Shown here piece after piece: positions 25,718 through 35,007 of a DNA stretch of 64,000 bases. Both the position numbers and the translations under genes were made by a program. This DNA is from CALHKP01 sp963558075 (lineage in GTDB: Bacteria > Bacillota > Clostridia > Peptostreptococcales > Anaerovoracaceae), in NCBI GenBank assembly GCA_963558075.1, contig CAUWFN010000011.1, positions 17,824 through 81,823 on the forward strand, given 5' to 3'. Under the pieces are notes generated by a model that saw only the letters and a list, made by a program, of their open reading frames with translations, searched no databases and was not told where the DNA came from. The number at the start of each line of letters is the position of its first letter. Within the stretch, counting starts at the first letter, position 1.

Positions 25718-27358
25718 CTATTTTGTGTGTCTATAGTCGGCAAGTTCTTCTGCAATATTCAGCATGTGATCGCCGATTCTCTCAAAGTCAGTCAGAAGCT
25801 CAGTGTAAAGAACGCTGCTGAGCTCAGTACAAATACCTGCGTGCATTCTATCTATGTGAGCATCTCTGAATCGTCTTGTCATATCGTCTATCTTCTGTTC
25901 GAGTGCCGCAGCCTCGCTTAGATGCGCAATATCAAGGTGATTTAGGTTTTTGATCATGTCCATACCCTTTAGGCTGACAGATTCCATATCCTTCACTTCA
26001 TCAGATGCGTAGCTTGAGAATTCAGCTCGACCTTCCTTCATGCGCTCCATATACTCACTTATATTCATCGCATGGTCGCCAACACGCTCTAGGTTAGAAC
26101 AGATTCTAAAGTAGCTATTGATAACAACAGAGTCCTTGGCATTGACCTCGTGGATCATCATCTTTGATATGAAGCTGGAAATTTCTTTGTTAAGGAAGTC
26201 TATATACTCCTCCCTCTCTGCAATCTTTGCAAACAGCCCTGTATCTCCAGTCCTGATAACCTCAAAGCTATCCTTCAGATTGTCTTTTACCATTTCAGCC
26301 ATTCTTATAAGCTCGTTCTTTGTGCTGGAAAGTAAGATTGAAGACATACCGATTGTGTATTCCTCTGTTCTCATCTCTGGCTGCAGATAAACAAGTTTCT
26401 GAACGCTGCCTTCCTCTTCTGGAGTCTCTGGCAGAATCACTCTTGCAAGTTTTGCTAGGTAATTTCCAAAAGGTAGAAGCAGAATTGTTGTAACTATATT
26501 AAATAATGTGTGCATGTTTGCAATCTGCGCTGTTGTATTTCCCGGTGTCCATGACTCAACAAAATCAGTCAGCGGCATTGTTACACATACAATTGTAAAT
26601 ATTGTTGTACCGATAACATTGAACATCAGGTGAATCAGCGTAGCGCGCTTTGCGTTTCTCGTAGTTCCAATAGATGCAAGAACTGCCGTTATACACGTAC
26701 CTATATTTTGACCGAACAAAACGAATACGGCGCCATCAAGCCCGATAAGTCCGCTCATAGCAAGCGCCTGCAGGATTCCGACAGATGCCGAAGACGACTG
26801 AATGATAGCCGTAAACACCATACCTGCCAAGATACCAAGAATTGGATTAGTAAAGCTTGTCATAAGGCTGATAAACTCCGGTGACTCACGAAGAGGCATC
26901 ATTGAAGAGCTCATCATTTCCATTCCTATGAACAAAACACCAAGTCCTGCGATTATATTTCCATAATTGTTGAGCGACGCTTTCTTGAAAAATACAACCA
27001 TTGCCACACCAACAAAGGCAAACAGCGGTGCAACAGCTCCAACGTCTAAGGCGATAAGCTGTCCTGTAATAGTTGTACCTATATTAGCCCCCATTATAAT
27101 CCATACCGCCTGATTAAGCGTCATCATTCCTGCACTTACAAATCCGACAACCATGACAGTCGTTGCCGAAGAAGACTGAATGATAGCCGTGATACCTGCA
27201 CCGACAGCAACAGCAAAAAATCTATTTGCCGTAAGCTTCTCCAGAATATCCTTCATGCGGTTACCTGCTGCTGCTTCAAGACCTTCACTCATCATCTGCA
27301 TTCCGTACAGGAACAGAGCAAGTCCTCCCAGCAGGCTCAAAAAATATCCTATGCTCAT
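25718..27358 (-). CDS. Na/Pi cotransporter family protein with PhoU-like tail
   Basis: A 546-residue protein. The N-terminal two thirds is an inverted-repeat sodium-phosphate symporter (NptA type) with the signature QSSSA twice, at residues 61-65 and 186-190, each in a membrane hairpin. From about residue 335 a cytoplasmic helical domain resembles PhoU (SNLERVGDHAMNISEYMERM, DFERIGDHMLNIAEELADY). It probably imports phosphate with sodium, and the tail may regulate it. The Rnf complex in this window could supply the gradient. It is a single-gene unit. Confidence 0.93.
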   Translation of the reverse strand: MSIGYFLSLLGGLALFLYGMQMMSEGLEAAAGNRMKDILEKLTANRFFAVAVGAGITAIIQSSSATTVMVVGFVSAGMMTLNQAVWIIMGANIGTTITGQLIALDVGAVAPLFAFVGVAMVVFFKKASLNNYGNIIAGLGVLFIGMEMMSSSMMPLRESPEFISLMTSFTNPILGILAGMVFTAIIQSSSASVGILQALAMSGLIGLDGAVFVLFGQNIGTCITAVLASIGTTRNAKRATLIHLMFNVIGTTIFTIVCVTMPLTDFVESWTPGNTTAQIANMHTLFNIVTTILLLPFGNYLAKLARVILPETPEEEGSVQKLVYLQPEMRTEEYTIGMSSILLSSTKNELIRMAEMVKDNLKDSFEVIRTGDTGLFAKIAEREEYIDFLNKEISSFISKMMIHEVNAKDSVVINSYFRICSNLERVGDHAMNISEYMERMKEGRAEFSSYASDEVKDMESVSLKGMDMIKNLNHLDIAHLSEAAALEQKIDDMTRRFRDAHIDRMHAGICTELSSVLYTELLTDFERIGDHMLNIAEELADYRHTK

Positions 27359-27508
27359 ATAAAAACTCCTCTCTTTTCTAAAAAAACCAGACTGAATTAT
27401 ATATGAGAGCGCCTATGGGGTCAAGATTAAAATAGTATTAGATAATATCTAAGCGAAAAATCGAAAGATACTCTCCGAAAATCAAGGCATACTCACAGCG
27501 TGCATTCA

Positions 27509-29191
27509 TCAATCAACAAAAATGCTACCGCCTATAAACTCTCTAATTATCGAGTTGTTAACTATTACAGAATCATCCTCTATCTTTCTGAAGAATCTAA
27601 GGAACTTTAGAAGTCTTACAGCCTCTGCATATTCCTCTTCCATAGGTGTAATGCTAAGAAGAAGATTCTCAGCGTATTTTCTGAGTACAGAAATTTCATA
27701 CACATGATATGAATTAAAGAAAACATCTGCCTCGTTACTGTAAGGGAAAATATTTCTATCTTCTCCTGCACGCACCTTTGGCCAGTCTCTAATTGTACTC
27801 TGTGCATTTCTTCCCCTATAAAGATTATCTCTTACCATTCTGCGAAGCATACGCTCGTCAGTAGTTGGAATTCTGTTGTGAGCATCAATATTTAACTGAG
27901 TCAGAGGGCTGATATAAATCTTAAACTTCTCGTTATCGTCTATAGACTCTGTGAGCGTTCCGTTAAGTCCGTGAATGCCCTCTATAACAATCGGCTGATT
28001 CTTTGATATCTTGATTTTTCTTTTTCCGAAAACCTTGTGACCTGTTACGAAGTCGAATTCCGGTATGTCAACAGTCTCCCCTCTTAGAAGACCGTTCATG
28101 CAGTCATTGAAGAGTCCTATATCTAGAGCATCTAGATTTTCAAAATCGTATTCGCAGTGCTCATCCTTTGGTGTATCCTCTCTTTCTAGGAAGAAATCAT
28201 CAGTTCCAAGATACAGAGGCTTTAGACCGTTTACTCTCAGCTGAACACATAGTCTTCTTGCAAAAGTTGTCTTTCCCGATGATGATGGACCTGCAATCAA
28301 AATGATTCTCTTTTTCTGAGTTTTGATCATATCGGCAATCTGCGCTATTTTCTTTTCGTGAAGAGCTTCCGAAATCTGTATAAGCTCCTTATATTCACCA
28401 CTTTCGATTTTCTCGTTCAAATCAGATACGTAATTTACACCAAGAAGCTCGTCCCATCTTGTCTGCTCGCTGAACGCCTGATACATTTTCACTTCATCAA
28501 CAAAATCAGGAATCACATTTGGATTGCTCGGATGAGGAAATCTCAGAAGAATTCCTTTGCGATATTTCATAAGCTCAAAATGCTTAATATATCCTGTGGA
28601 TGGAACCATCAATCCATAAAAGAAGTTTCTATATCCCTGCAGCGAATAGAATGTAACATATGAAAGATTAAGAGATGCAGCAAGCAGTCTCTGTTTTTCC
28701 ATTCTTCCATCGCGCTCAAGAATTTTCATTGCATTTTCCCTGTCAACGATTTCTCTAACAAAAGGAAAGTTTCCGTCAACAAGCTCATGCATTCTCTCCT
28801 CTATACGTCTTACATCTTCTTCTGTAATCTCGTCATCTGTAAGAGTCTGAGTATAAAGCCCTTTGTTCAGCGAGTTCATAATTCCGATTTCATCGTATCC
28901 AAGCACATCATATACAGCCTTGAGGTATATGAGCGATAAACTGTGCTGGTATATAAGGTTCGCCGCCTGAGTTCTCATATCCAGGAATTCAACGTTGCAC
29001 GACTCCTGAAGTGCGTATCCGAGTTCCTGAATCTGATTATTAACCTTTGCAGCAAGCACCGTATAAGGTAGCTCATCCTTCATGCTCTTGTATATGTCCT
29101 CCAGTCTTTTGCCGGATTCCACCTCTATCTCACTCCACTCTCCCTTTGGAGATGTTCTAAGCTTTATTTTCATACCAAAATGTCTGCCCAT
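27509..29191 (-). CDS. Uridine kinase-like P-loop kinase with N-terminal TGS/ThrRS-like region
   Basis: A 560-residue fusion. Residues 1-75 look like a TGS domain and about 80-240 like the second additional domain of threonyl-tRNA synthetase (YQHSLSLIYLKAVYDVLG). From about 295 there is a uridine kinase/phosphoribulokinase fold with Walker A GPSSSGKTT (301-309). This architecture is common in Firmicutes and is annotated as nucleoside kinase. It likely phosphorylates uridine or cytidine; the role of the N-terminal part is unknown. The start is uncertain because GGAGG lies about 20 nt before the ATG. Confidence 0.88.
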   Translation of the reverse strand: MGRHFGMKIKLRTSPKGEWSEIEVESGKRLEDIYKSMKDELPYTVLAAKVNNQIQELGYALQESCNVEFLDMRTQAANLIYQHSLSLIYLKAVYDVLGYDEIGIMNSLNKGLYTQTLTDDEITEEDVRRIEERMHELVDGNFPFVREIVDRENAMKILERDGRMEKQRLLAASLNLSYVTFYSLQGYRNFFYGLMVPSTGYIKHFELMKYRKGILLRFPHPSNPNVIPDFVDEVKMYQAFSEQTRWDELLGVNYVSDLNEKIESGEYKELIQISEALHEKKIAQIADMIKTQKKRIILIAGPSSSGKTTFARRLCVQLRVNGLKPLYLGTDDFFLEREDTPKDEHCEYDFENLDALDIGLFNDCMNGLLRGETVDIPEFDFVTGHKVFGKRKIKISKNQPIVIEGIHGLNGTLTESIDDNEKFKIYISPLTQLNIDAHNRIPTTDERMLRRMVRDNLYRGRNAQSTIRDWPKVRAGEDRNIFPYSNEADVFFNSYHVYEISVLRKYAENLLLSITPMEEEYAEAVRLLKFLRFFRKIEDDSVIVNNSIIREFIGGSIFVD

Positions 29192-29272
29192 CGACCTTTC
29201 GCCGAGGCATCCTCCTTTCCGCCATCCTGTAACTGAATCGTTACCCCCATAATATCACAAAGTCCGCGTATC

Positions 29273-29304
29273 AAAAAGACTGCGGCTTAAATTTCCGCAG
29301 TCTT
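29273..29304 (-). terminator. Terminator of the PC4-like gene
   Basis: AAGACTGCGG (29276-29285) pairs with CCGCAGTCTT (29295-29304). The minus strand continues with TTTTT. Confidence 0.88.
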
Positions 29305-29368
29305 CACAAATAATACATATCTTTCGCACGCCTAGGGACAATCTAGCTTGCCAAATCCTCACTTCCGG

Positions 29369-29602
29369 TTATTTTGAATCCTGCTGCTCCATGTAAAGCT
29401 CCACAACTCGCTTCATCTCTGTATCAAGCAGCGTGATTCCCTTTCCCATTCTATCATGCTTCTCGTTCCAATCCCTAATGTCAAACTTAGGCTTCTGCCC
29501 GTTCCATGCAACTATGTTAAGTTCCTTCTTCCATCCGGAGTCATGAGTTGCAATTACGCCAATTTGTTTAACGATTTCAAATGTTACTGTTCTCTCTTCC
29601 AT
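29369..29602 (-). CDS. YdbC/PC4-like single-stranded nucleic-acid-binding protein
   Basis: A 77-residue protein starting MEERTVTFEIVKQIGVIA; GGAGGAATT directly precedes this ATG, so the 12 extra upstream codons are left out. The pattern GWKKELNIVAWNGQKPKFDI and KGITLLDTEMKRVVELY matches the YdbC family, bacterial relatives of the PC4 coactivator that bind single-stranded DNA. It may act in transcription or repair. It is a single gene with its own terminator. Confidence 0.88.
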   Translation of the reverse strand: MEERTVTFEIVKQIGVIATHDSGWKKELNIVAWNGQKPKFDIRDWNEKHDRMGKGITLLDTEMKRVVELYMEQQDSK

Positions 29603-29696
29603 AATTCCTCCACGGTACCCTTTTCTATAAAATACCATTTTTGGAAATTATTGTCAATACTTTCCAATCATATTGTGCATCGCAAGATGGCTACGC

Positions 29697-30557
29697 CTAC
29701 ACTATATCAGTAACAACAAGCTCTGGTCTATTAAAGAGTCTAAAAGGAAAAGTGCTGTTTCCAAGACCCCTGCTTATAACCATAAGCCCACTTCCACATT
29801 TATGAAGGCCTTGAGTATATTTTGGTAAAGCTCCCTGCTCCGGAGCATAGAGCCCCTGCCCTGTAAAAGGTATCCTAAACTGTCCCCCGTGGGCATGTCC
29901 CGAGTAGACAATATCAAAGCCTCCTTTTGCATATATATCTATAATCTGCGGCTCGTGGGCAAGAAGAAGCTTTGGTCCATCAAAACAGTCTCTTGCAAGC
30001 TCCTCCAAAACATCAATTATAACAGCCTCATCATAATCCCTGCAGTCCCTATCATATCCTCTGCTTTTGTTTATCGTATCCTCGCAAAGTCCGCACATAT
30101 GAAACGTCACGCCTCTACATTCAAAATCCGTGCACCTGTTGAACAAAACATCCATAAGCCCAGACTCAGACTCAAGAAACTCTCTGTATTCATCGGGGTT
30201 TAGAGCTGTTTCGTGATTTCCATCCACATAAAACAAAGGTGCTATTTCCGCAAGACCTTTCACCGCGCAGGCTGCCGCCCTATAATCTGTAAAATTCCTG
30301 TCTATAAGATCTCCGGAAATTACAATGGCATCAGGCCTCTCCTCTTTACATTTTAATATGAGCTTATTTTGATTTTTACCAAAATATCTGCTCTGAAGGT
30401 CTGAAACCTGCAGAATTCTTACAGGCTTTTCGATTCCAAGGTCCAAATTTATCTTGTAATTTGTAACGGTAATCGATTTTGTTTCAAATCTTAGAAATAA
30501 TATAAGCGCTATCAAAGCCGCGACTATTGTAGCTATAGTAATCCCATTCAAAATCAC
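29697..30557 (-). CDS. Membrane-anchored metallophosphoesterase
   Basis: A 286-residue protein with one N-terminal membrane segment (residues 5-23) and a calcineurin-like domain. Metal motifs are GDLIDR, VDGNHE, LLAHEP and SGHAHGGQ. The first motif reads VSDLQ, so Gln55 stands where most relatives have His (DxH). YkuE-like relatives act on lipid or nucleotide phosphoesters; the substrate here is not evident. It is divergent from the exported protein at 30627. Confidence 0.9.
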   Translation of the reverse strand: MILNGITIATIVAALIALILFLRFETKSITVTNYKINLDLGIEKPVRILQVSDLQSRYFGKNQNKLILKCKEERPDAIVISGDLIDRNFTDYRAAACAVKGLAEIAPLFYVDGNHETALNPDEYREFLESESGLMDVLFNRCTDFECRGVTFHMCGLCEDTINKSRGYDRDCRDYDEAVIIDVLEELARDCFDGPKLLLAHEPQIIDIYAKGGFDIVYSGHAHGGQFRIPFTGQGLYAPEQGALPKYTQGLHKCGSGLMVISRGLGNSTFPFRLFNRPELVVTDIV

Positions 30558-30570
30558 ACATCCTTTACTG

Positions 30571-30599
30571 TTGCTATTAATCTATTTTACGATTATAAT
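30571..30599 (+). promoter_or_regulatory. Promoter of the DUF3887-like gene
   Basis: TTGCTA (30571-30576), a 17-bp spacer and TATAAT (30594-30599), then AGGGGGT before the ATG at 30627. Confidence 0.65.
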
Positions 30600-30626
30600 A
30601 TAGTCATTACAAGGGGGTAATGAACT

Positions 30627-31037
30627 ATGAAGAAAAGATATCTAGTTATTCCTGCCGCGCTTCTACTTTTAACTGGAATGTACATCGGCAGTGAGAGCAA
30701 ACCGAAAATCACATCTTCTGTAAAAAATGATATTATCATGCGCTCCAAGAACTTTATTCAGAGGCTTCACCGCAGAGATTATCACAGCTGTTATACTCTC
30801 TTCGACGAAAGAATGAAAGCTTCCATGAGCGAAGAACGCCTGAAGGCAACCTTTGACAGAGTGCTCGACTCTCTCGGCGATTTCGTCAGATTCAAGTCCG
30901 TGTCAATCTCAAGCCACGAGGCATTCAGCGATGAATTTATCATTTGCTCAATCAAATGTGAATATGCAAACGGATCTGCATCATATACAATTTCGTTTAA
31001 CAAAGAATTAGAAATAGGCGGTCTCTACATCAAGTAG
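30627..31037 (+). CDS. Exported small protein with DUF3887-like domain
   Basis: A 136-residue protein with a signal peptide or anchor (residues 5-20, KKRYLVIPAALLLLTGMYIG). The rest resembles DUF3887 proteins (NFIQRLHRRDYHSCYTLFDE, DSLGDFVRFKSVSIS), an NTF2-like extracellular fold of unknown role. The stop codon lies inside the terminator stem. The family match is moderate. Confidence 0.75.
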   Translation: MKKRYLVIPAALLLLTGMYIGSESKPKITSSVKNDIIMRSKNFIQRLHRRDYHSCYTLFDERMKASMSEERLKATFDRVLDSLGDFVRFKSVSISSHEAFSDEFIICSIKCEYANGSASYTISFNKELEIGGLYIK

Positions 31038-31052
31038 AGCCGCCCTTTTTTT
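31017..31052 (+). terminator. Terminator overlapping the stop codon
   Basis: GGCGG-CTCTAC pairs with GTAGAG-CCGCC around ATCAA, with one bulged T, and a T-run follows. The TAG stop (31035-31037) is in the 3' arm. Confidence 0.85.
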
Positions 31053-31059
31053 AAGCAAA

Positions 31060-31809
31060 TTAAATATCAAGTTCAAGTTCCACTGGACAATGGTCGCTTC
31101 CCATAATATCAGAGTGAATCTTAGCTTCTTTTATACGATCTTTTAGCACATCGCTTACGAGAAAATAGTCAATTCTCCATCCCGCATTATTTTTTCTGGC
31201 ATTGAATCTATATGACCACCAGCTGTATGCTCCTGTAACATCAGGATAAAGGTATCTAAAGGTATCTGTAAATCCAGCATCAAAGAGTTCTGAAAGCTTA
31301 CCTCTCTCTTCGTCGGAAAATCCTGCATTTCCCCTATTTGTCTTAGGATTCTTTAGGTCAATTTCAGAAAATGCCACATTTAGATCGCCGCAAATTATAA
31401 CTGGGCGCTCTTTCGCAAGCTCAGATACATATGCTCTAAAGTCATCTTCCCATTTCATCCTGTAGTCTATTCTTTTGAGTTTATCTTGTGCATTCGGCAC
31501 ATAAACATTGATCAAATAAAACTCTTCATACTCTAGAATCAGAGCTCGTCCCTCATCTGTATGCTCACCAAAGTTTTTCTTAACCGACAAAGGTTCTCTG
31601 CGGGCAAAGACAGCAGTCCCCGAATAGCCCTTTTTCTCGGCACTGCAGAAGTACTGGTGATAACCAGGAAGGTTAACACTCGCCTGTCCCTCCTGCATCT
31701 TTGTTTCCTGAATACAGATAAAGTCAGCATCAAGATTCATCATGGATTCTTCAAAGCCTTTGCCAAGGCAAGCTCTGAGTCCATTTACGTTCCAAGATAT
31801 AAATCTCAT
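31060..31809 (-). CDS. xth: Exodeoxyribonuclease III family AP endonuclease
   Basis: A 249-residue protein with the exonuclease-endonuclease-phosphatase fold: WNVNGLRA near the start, ICIQETKM with the metal Glu, VYVPNAQD, CGDLNVAF and the final GSDHCPVELEL with the catalytic Asp/His. It cuts at abasic sites in base-excision repair. Its ATG shares one base with the psuG stop, so it is cotranscribed with the pseudouridine genes. Confidence 0.97.
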   Translation of the reverse strand: MRFISWNVNGLRACLGKGFEESMMNLDADFICIQETKMQEGQASVNLPGYHQYFCSAEKKGYSGTAVFARREPLSVKKNFGEHTDEGRALILEYEEFYLINVYVPNAQDKLKRIDYRMKWEDDFRAYVSELAKERPVIICGDLNVAFSEIDLKNPKTNRGNAGFSDEERGKLSELFDAGFTDTFRYLYPDVTGAYSWWSYRFNARKNNAGWRIDYFLVSDVLKDRIKEAKIHSDIMGSDHCPVELELDI

Positions 31810-32723
31810 TACAGTGCTGCTAGTTCTGCTGCTGTCTGTGCTGCTACTTTAGCATTGTTAAACACAAGCTCGATATTTGCATCTAAACTATCTCCACCTG
31901 TGATTTCCTTTACCTTTGCAAGAAGGAATGGTGTAGTTTCTTTTCCGTGGATTCCTTTTTCGAACAGCTCACTAACTGCTTTGTCGATTGCTCCGTTGAT
32001 CAGATCTGCATCCATTGAATATTCTTCTGGAATTGGGTTTGTTAGAAGCATTCCGCCCTTTAGACCGATTGCACGCTGTGCGTAGAAAGCCTCTGCAACT
32101 TCCTTTGGTGTGTCTAGTCTATAGTCAACGCCAAATCCGCTCTTTCTTGTGTAGAATGCAGGAAGCTCATCAGTTCCGTATCCGATTACAGGAACTCCCT
32201 TTGTTTCTAGGTATTCTAGTGTAAGGCCAAGGTCTAGGATTGCCTTTGCTCCTGCGCAAACTACCATAACAGGTGTCTGAGCAAGTTCTTCTAAGTCTGC
32301 TGAGATATCCATAGTTGTTTCAGCACCTCTGTGAACGCCGCCGATTCCGCCTGTAGCAAATACTTTAACGCCTGCCATATTAGCGATAATCATTGTTGTT
32401 GCAACTGTTGTAGCTCCGTCGATCTTCTTTGATAAAACTACTGGAAGGTCTCTTCTTGAGCATTTTACGATTTCTGTACCCTTTTTGCCTAGGTATTCGA
32501 TTTCCTCATGAGAAAGTCCGCATTTTAGCTTTCCTCCTAGGATTGCAATTGTTGCAGGAACTGCTCCGTTTGCTCTTACAACCTCTTCTACCTTAAGTGC
32601 AGTCTCAACGTTCTGAGGGTAAGGCATTCCGTGTGAGATGATAGTTGACTCAAGGGCAACTACAGGCTTATTGTTTTCCAGTGCTTCTTTTACTTCCGGT
32701 GAAATTTCTAAAAATCTGTTCAT
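31809..32723 (-). CDS. psuG: Pseudouridine-5'-phosphate glycosidase
   Basis: A 304-residue protein of the IndA/PsuG family. Signatures are ALESTIISHGMPYPQNVETA, ATIAILGGKLKCGLS, GATTVATTMIIANMAG and FATGGIGGVHRGAE. It splits pseudouridine 5'-phosphate into uracil and ribose 5-phosphate. It sits 26 bp after the likely pseudouridine kinase gene, so the pair forms the pseudouridine salvage pathway. Confidence 0.97.
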   Translation of the reverse strand: MNRFLEISPEVKEALENNKPVVALESTIISHGMPYPQNVETALKVEEVVRANGAVPATIAILGGKLKCGLSHEEIEYLGKKGTEIVKCSRRDLPVVLSKKIDGATTVATTMIIANMAGVKVFATGGIGGVHRGAETTMDISADLEELAQTPVMVVCAGAKAILDLGLTLEYLETKGVPVIGYGTDELPAFYTRKSGFGVDYRLDTPKEVAEAFYAQRAIGLKGGMLLTNPIPEEYSMDADLINGAIDKAVSELFEKGIHGKETTPFLLAKVKEITGGDSLDANIELVFNNAKVAAQTAAELAAL

Positions 32724-32749
32724 GTTTAAATCCTCCTGATAATCTTCTG

Positions 32750-33856
32750 TTATAAGTTAACGTTAATGCCGGCTTCATCAAATCCGGCCTTTTTCAATGC
32801 TCTTTCTATGTTAAGCTCATGGTTTATCGTATGCTCGCATTCAACTGCGATTGCTGCGCTTCCCCCTGCAATTTTGCCCGAGACCTCTAGGGATTTTCCG
32901 TTCATGTATGACCATACAAGCGCTCCCATAAAAGCATCTCCGCCGCCTGTCGTGTTGACAAGTTTTGTATCAGGGCAAGGTATTTTGCAGCTACTTTCTG
33001 AGTCTGCACAGTACACACCATCTGCTCCAAGGCTTATGAATACCCTCTTAAGTCCACTCTCAAGAAGCTTGTCTGCCGCTTCTTTTAAGCTCCCATCATC
33101 TGTGATTTTGATGCCAGTCAGATATTCAGCCTCGAGTCTGTTAGGCTTAAGGGTATGAATCTTTCCGATAATATTTTCAAGCTTAGCTGCTTTGATCGTT
33201 GAAACTGGGTCAACAAATATTGGCGCTTTGCAGTTTTCGCAGAGCCATCTGAGAGACTCCTCCGGTATGTTCGTATCTGAGACAACTACCTTGGCCTTGT
33301 TCAGAAGCTCTATATTTTCTGCAAGATACTCTGGCGTTACATAATCAAAGATTTTCATGTCGGAAAGTGCAATTTCCATGTCGCCATGCTCATCTGCAAT
33401 AAACAGGTATGTTGCATTTGACTGATCCTGTATGTGTCTTGCTCTACTTATGTCTATCTTTTCTTCTTTGCACGATTTTTCTATCGTGTGTGTAAACTCA
33501 TCGCTTCCGATAGCCGTAAGCATATAAACCCTTACACCAAGAAGTGCCATGTTGTTTGCGATGTTTCTTCCGACTCCGCCGATAGAAACTGTAACCTTTC
33601 CTGGGTTTGAGTCCTGAGCAACGAGGGGATTAAACGGAATTCCCCCTATATCTCTGTTAAGACCTCCGACAACTACTGCATATTCCGGCTCCGAAAGCAC
33701 ATAGCCTTTGCCTGATATGTATCCTTTCTTCATCAGATTCGATATATGCACAGCTACAGAAGATCTTGTTATTCCTGCTTTTTCTGCAAGCTCCTGCTGA
33801 GAAATCATAGGGTTTTCTCTGATCCACTGCAGAATTTCTTCTTCTCTGTTTGTCAT
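32750..33856 (-). CDS. psuK: Pseudouridine kinase (PfkB family) with N-terminal winged helix
   Basis: I start this 368-residue protein at MTNREEEILQWIRENP (ATG 33856); the open frame runs 34 codons further but lacks ribosome-site support. Residues 1-60 are a winged-helix domain (ISQQELAEKAGITRSSVAVH), the rest a PfkB sugar kinase with GGVGRNIANN, LKPNRLEAEYLTG and the catalytic NTTGGGDAFMGALVWSY. It phosphorylates pseudouridine for PsuG. The DNA-binding domain suggests it also regulates its own operon, which is inference. Confidence 0.9.
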   Translation of the reverse strand: MTNREEEILQWIRENPMISQQELAEKAGITRSSVAVHISNLMKKGYISGKGYVLSEPEYAVVVGGLNRDIGGIPFNPLVAQDSNPGKVTVSIGGVGRNIANNMALLGVRVYMLTAIGSDEFTHTIEKSCKEEKIDISRARHIQDQSNATYLFIADEHGDMEIALSDMKIFDYVTPEYLAENIELLNKAKVVVSDTNIPEESLRWLCENCKAPIFVDPVSTIKAAKLENIIGKIHTLKPNRLEAEYLTGIKITDDGSLKEAADKLLESGLKRVFISLGADGVYCADSESSCKIPCPDTKLVNTTGGGDAFMGALVWSYMNGKSLEVSGKIAGGSAAIAVECEHTINHELNIERALKKAGFDEAGINVNL

Positions 33857-34021
33857 TTTACTTCGGCGAATTGATTTCCATGATAACCTACAGGAGATAT
33901 CGCCTCGACCTTCCTTTCTCTTTATATCAATTACTATATTCCGGTCATTCCTAAACATTTGTTGATTGTAATAATCTTTCGTTTATATATTCTCATATTC
34001 TTGTCCCGTTGTCAATATTAA

Positions 34022-34050
34022 TTGAACTGATTTTCATATTATGTTATACT
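34022..34050 (+). promoter_or_regulatory. Promoter of uppP
   Basis: TTGAAC (34022-34027), a 17-bp spacer and TATACT (34045-34050). The leader to the uppP ATG is about 95 nt. Confidence 0.75.
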
Positions 34051-34065
34051 GATACAAGTCCTAGC

Positions 34066-34097
34066 ACCGCCGAATTCAAAGAAGATGGCGGTTTTCT
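34066..34097 (+). terminator. Hairpin with short T-run in the uppP leader
   Basis: ACCGCC (34066-34071) pairs with GGCGGT (34087-34092), followed by TTTCT. It could be a weak attenuator between promoter and gene. The 6-bp stem makes this uncertain. Confidence 0.45.
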
Positions 34098-34150
34098 AAT
34101 TATGAATGTTAACGGTTATATTTTAACGGAAATATTATACGGAGGTATTT

Positions 34151-34987
34151 ATGGATTTAAACTTTTTTGAAATAATCAAATCTGCCATTTACGGCATCGT
34201 GGAAGGTATTACCGAATGGCTTCCTGTCAGCAGCACAGGCCATCTGATTCTTCTAGAGGAGATCCTTCCTATGAATGTATCAAAGGATTTCTGGAACGTT
34301 TTCCTTGTAGTTATTCAGCTTGGAGCAATTCTAGCTGTAGTTTTGAACTTCTGGTCACAGATCTGGCCGTTTCAGTCAAAGAAAAAAGGCTCAGTAGTAA
34401 AAATGGATATAATGACGATGTGGTTTAAAATCATCGTAGCCTGCATCCCGGCCGGCGTAATAGGGCTGCTCCTCGATGATCTCATCGACAAATACCTGTA
34501 CAACTCAACAGTCGTTGCTATCATGCTAATCCTAGTCGGCGTCGCATTCATCATCATCGAAAGCCGCAATGCAGGCCATCAGCCCCGCGTAACTTCGATG
34601 AACGACCTCTCATACAAAGACGCCCTAATAATAGGAATGTTTCAGCTTGTATCAGCCGTTCTTCCTGGAACCTCAAGATCAGGCTCAACTATCATCGGCG
34701 GCCTCATGATTGGGGTAAACAGAACTGTTGCCGCCGAATTCACATTCTACCTTGCAATCCCTGTTATGTTTGGCGCGAGCCTTCTCAAGATTCTAAAATT
34801 CGGTCTCGCATTCACAGCATCAGAGCTTGTAATACTTCTAATCGGAATGATTGTAGCCTTCGTTGTTTCTATCATAGTAATCAGATTCCTGATGAGCTAT
34901 ATCAAGAAGCACGATTTCAAGGTATTCGGTTACTACAGAATCGTACTTGGAATACTAGTACTTCTGTATTTCGGAATCATGCACTAG
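34151..34987 (+). CDS. uppP: Undecaprenyl-diphosphatase
   Basis: A 278-residue BacA-type membrane enzyme with about eight TM segments. The two signature regions are EGITEWLPVSSTGHLIL (19-35) and PGTSRSGSTIIGGLMIG. It recycles undecaprenyl diphosphate to the monophosphate for cell-wall synthesis and can confer bacitracin tolerance. CGGAGG precedes the ATG. It is a single-gene unit; its 3' region contains octamer island 3 before the terminator. Confidence 0.98.
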   Translation: MDLNFFEIIKSAIYGIVEGITEWLPVSSTGHLILLEEILPMNVSKDFWNVFLVVIQLGAILAVVLNFWSQIWPFQSKKKGSVVKMDIMTMWFKIIVACIPAGVIGLLLDDLIDKYLYNSTVVAIMLILVGVAFIIIESRNAGHQPRVTSMNDLSYKDALIIGMFQLVSAVLPGTSRSGSTIIGGLMIGVNRTVAAEFTFYLAIPVMFGASLLKILKFGLAFTASELVILLIGMIVAFVVSIIVIRFLMSYIKKHDFKVFGYYRIVLGILVLLYFGIMH

Positions 34988-35007
34988 TATAAAGGCACAC
35001 GAGTTTG

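Noticed and set aside
33858..33881. Seven-codon leader peptide (MEINSPK) ending next to the psuK start
   Set aside because: The ribosome site is weak and such short frames are common by chance; kept only as a possibility.
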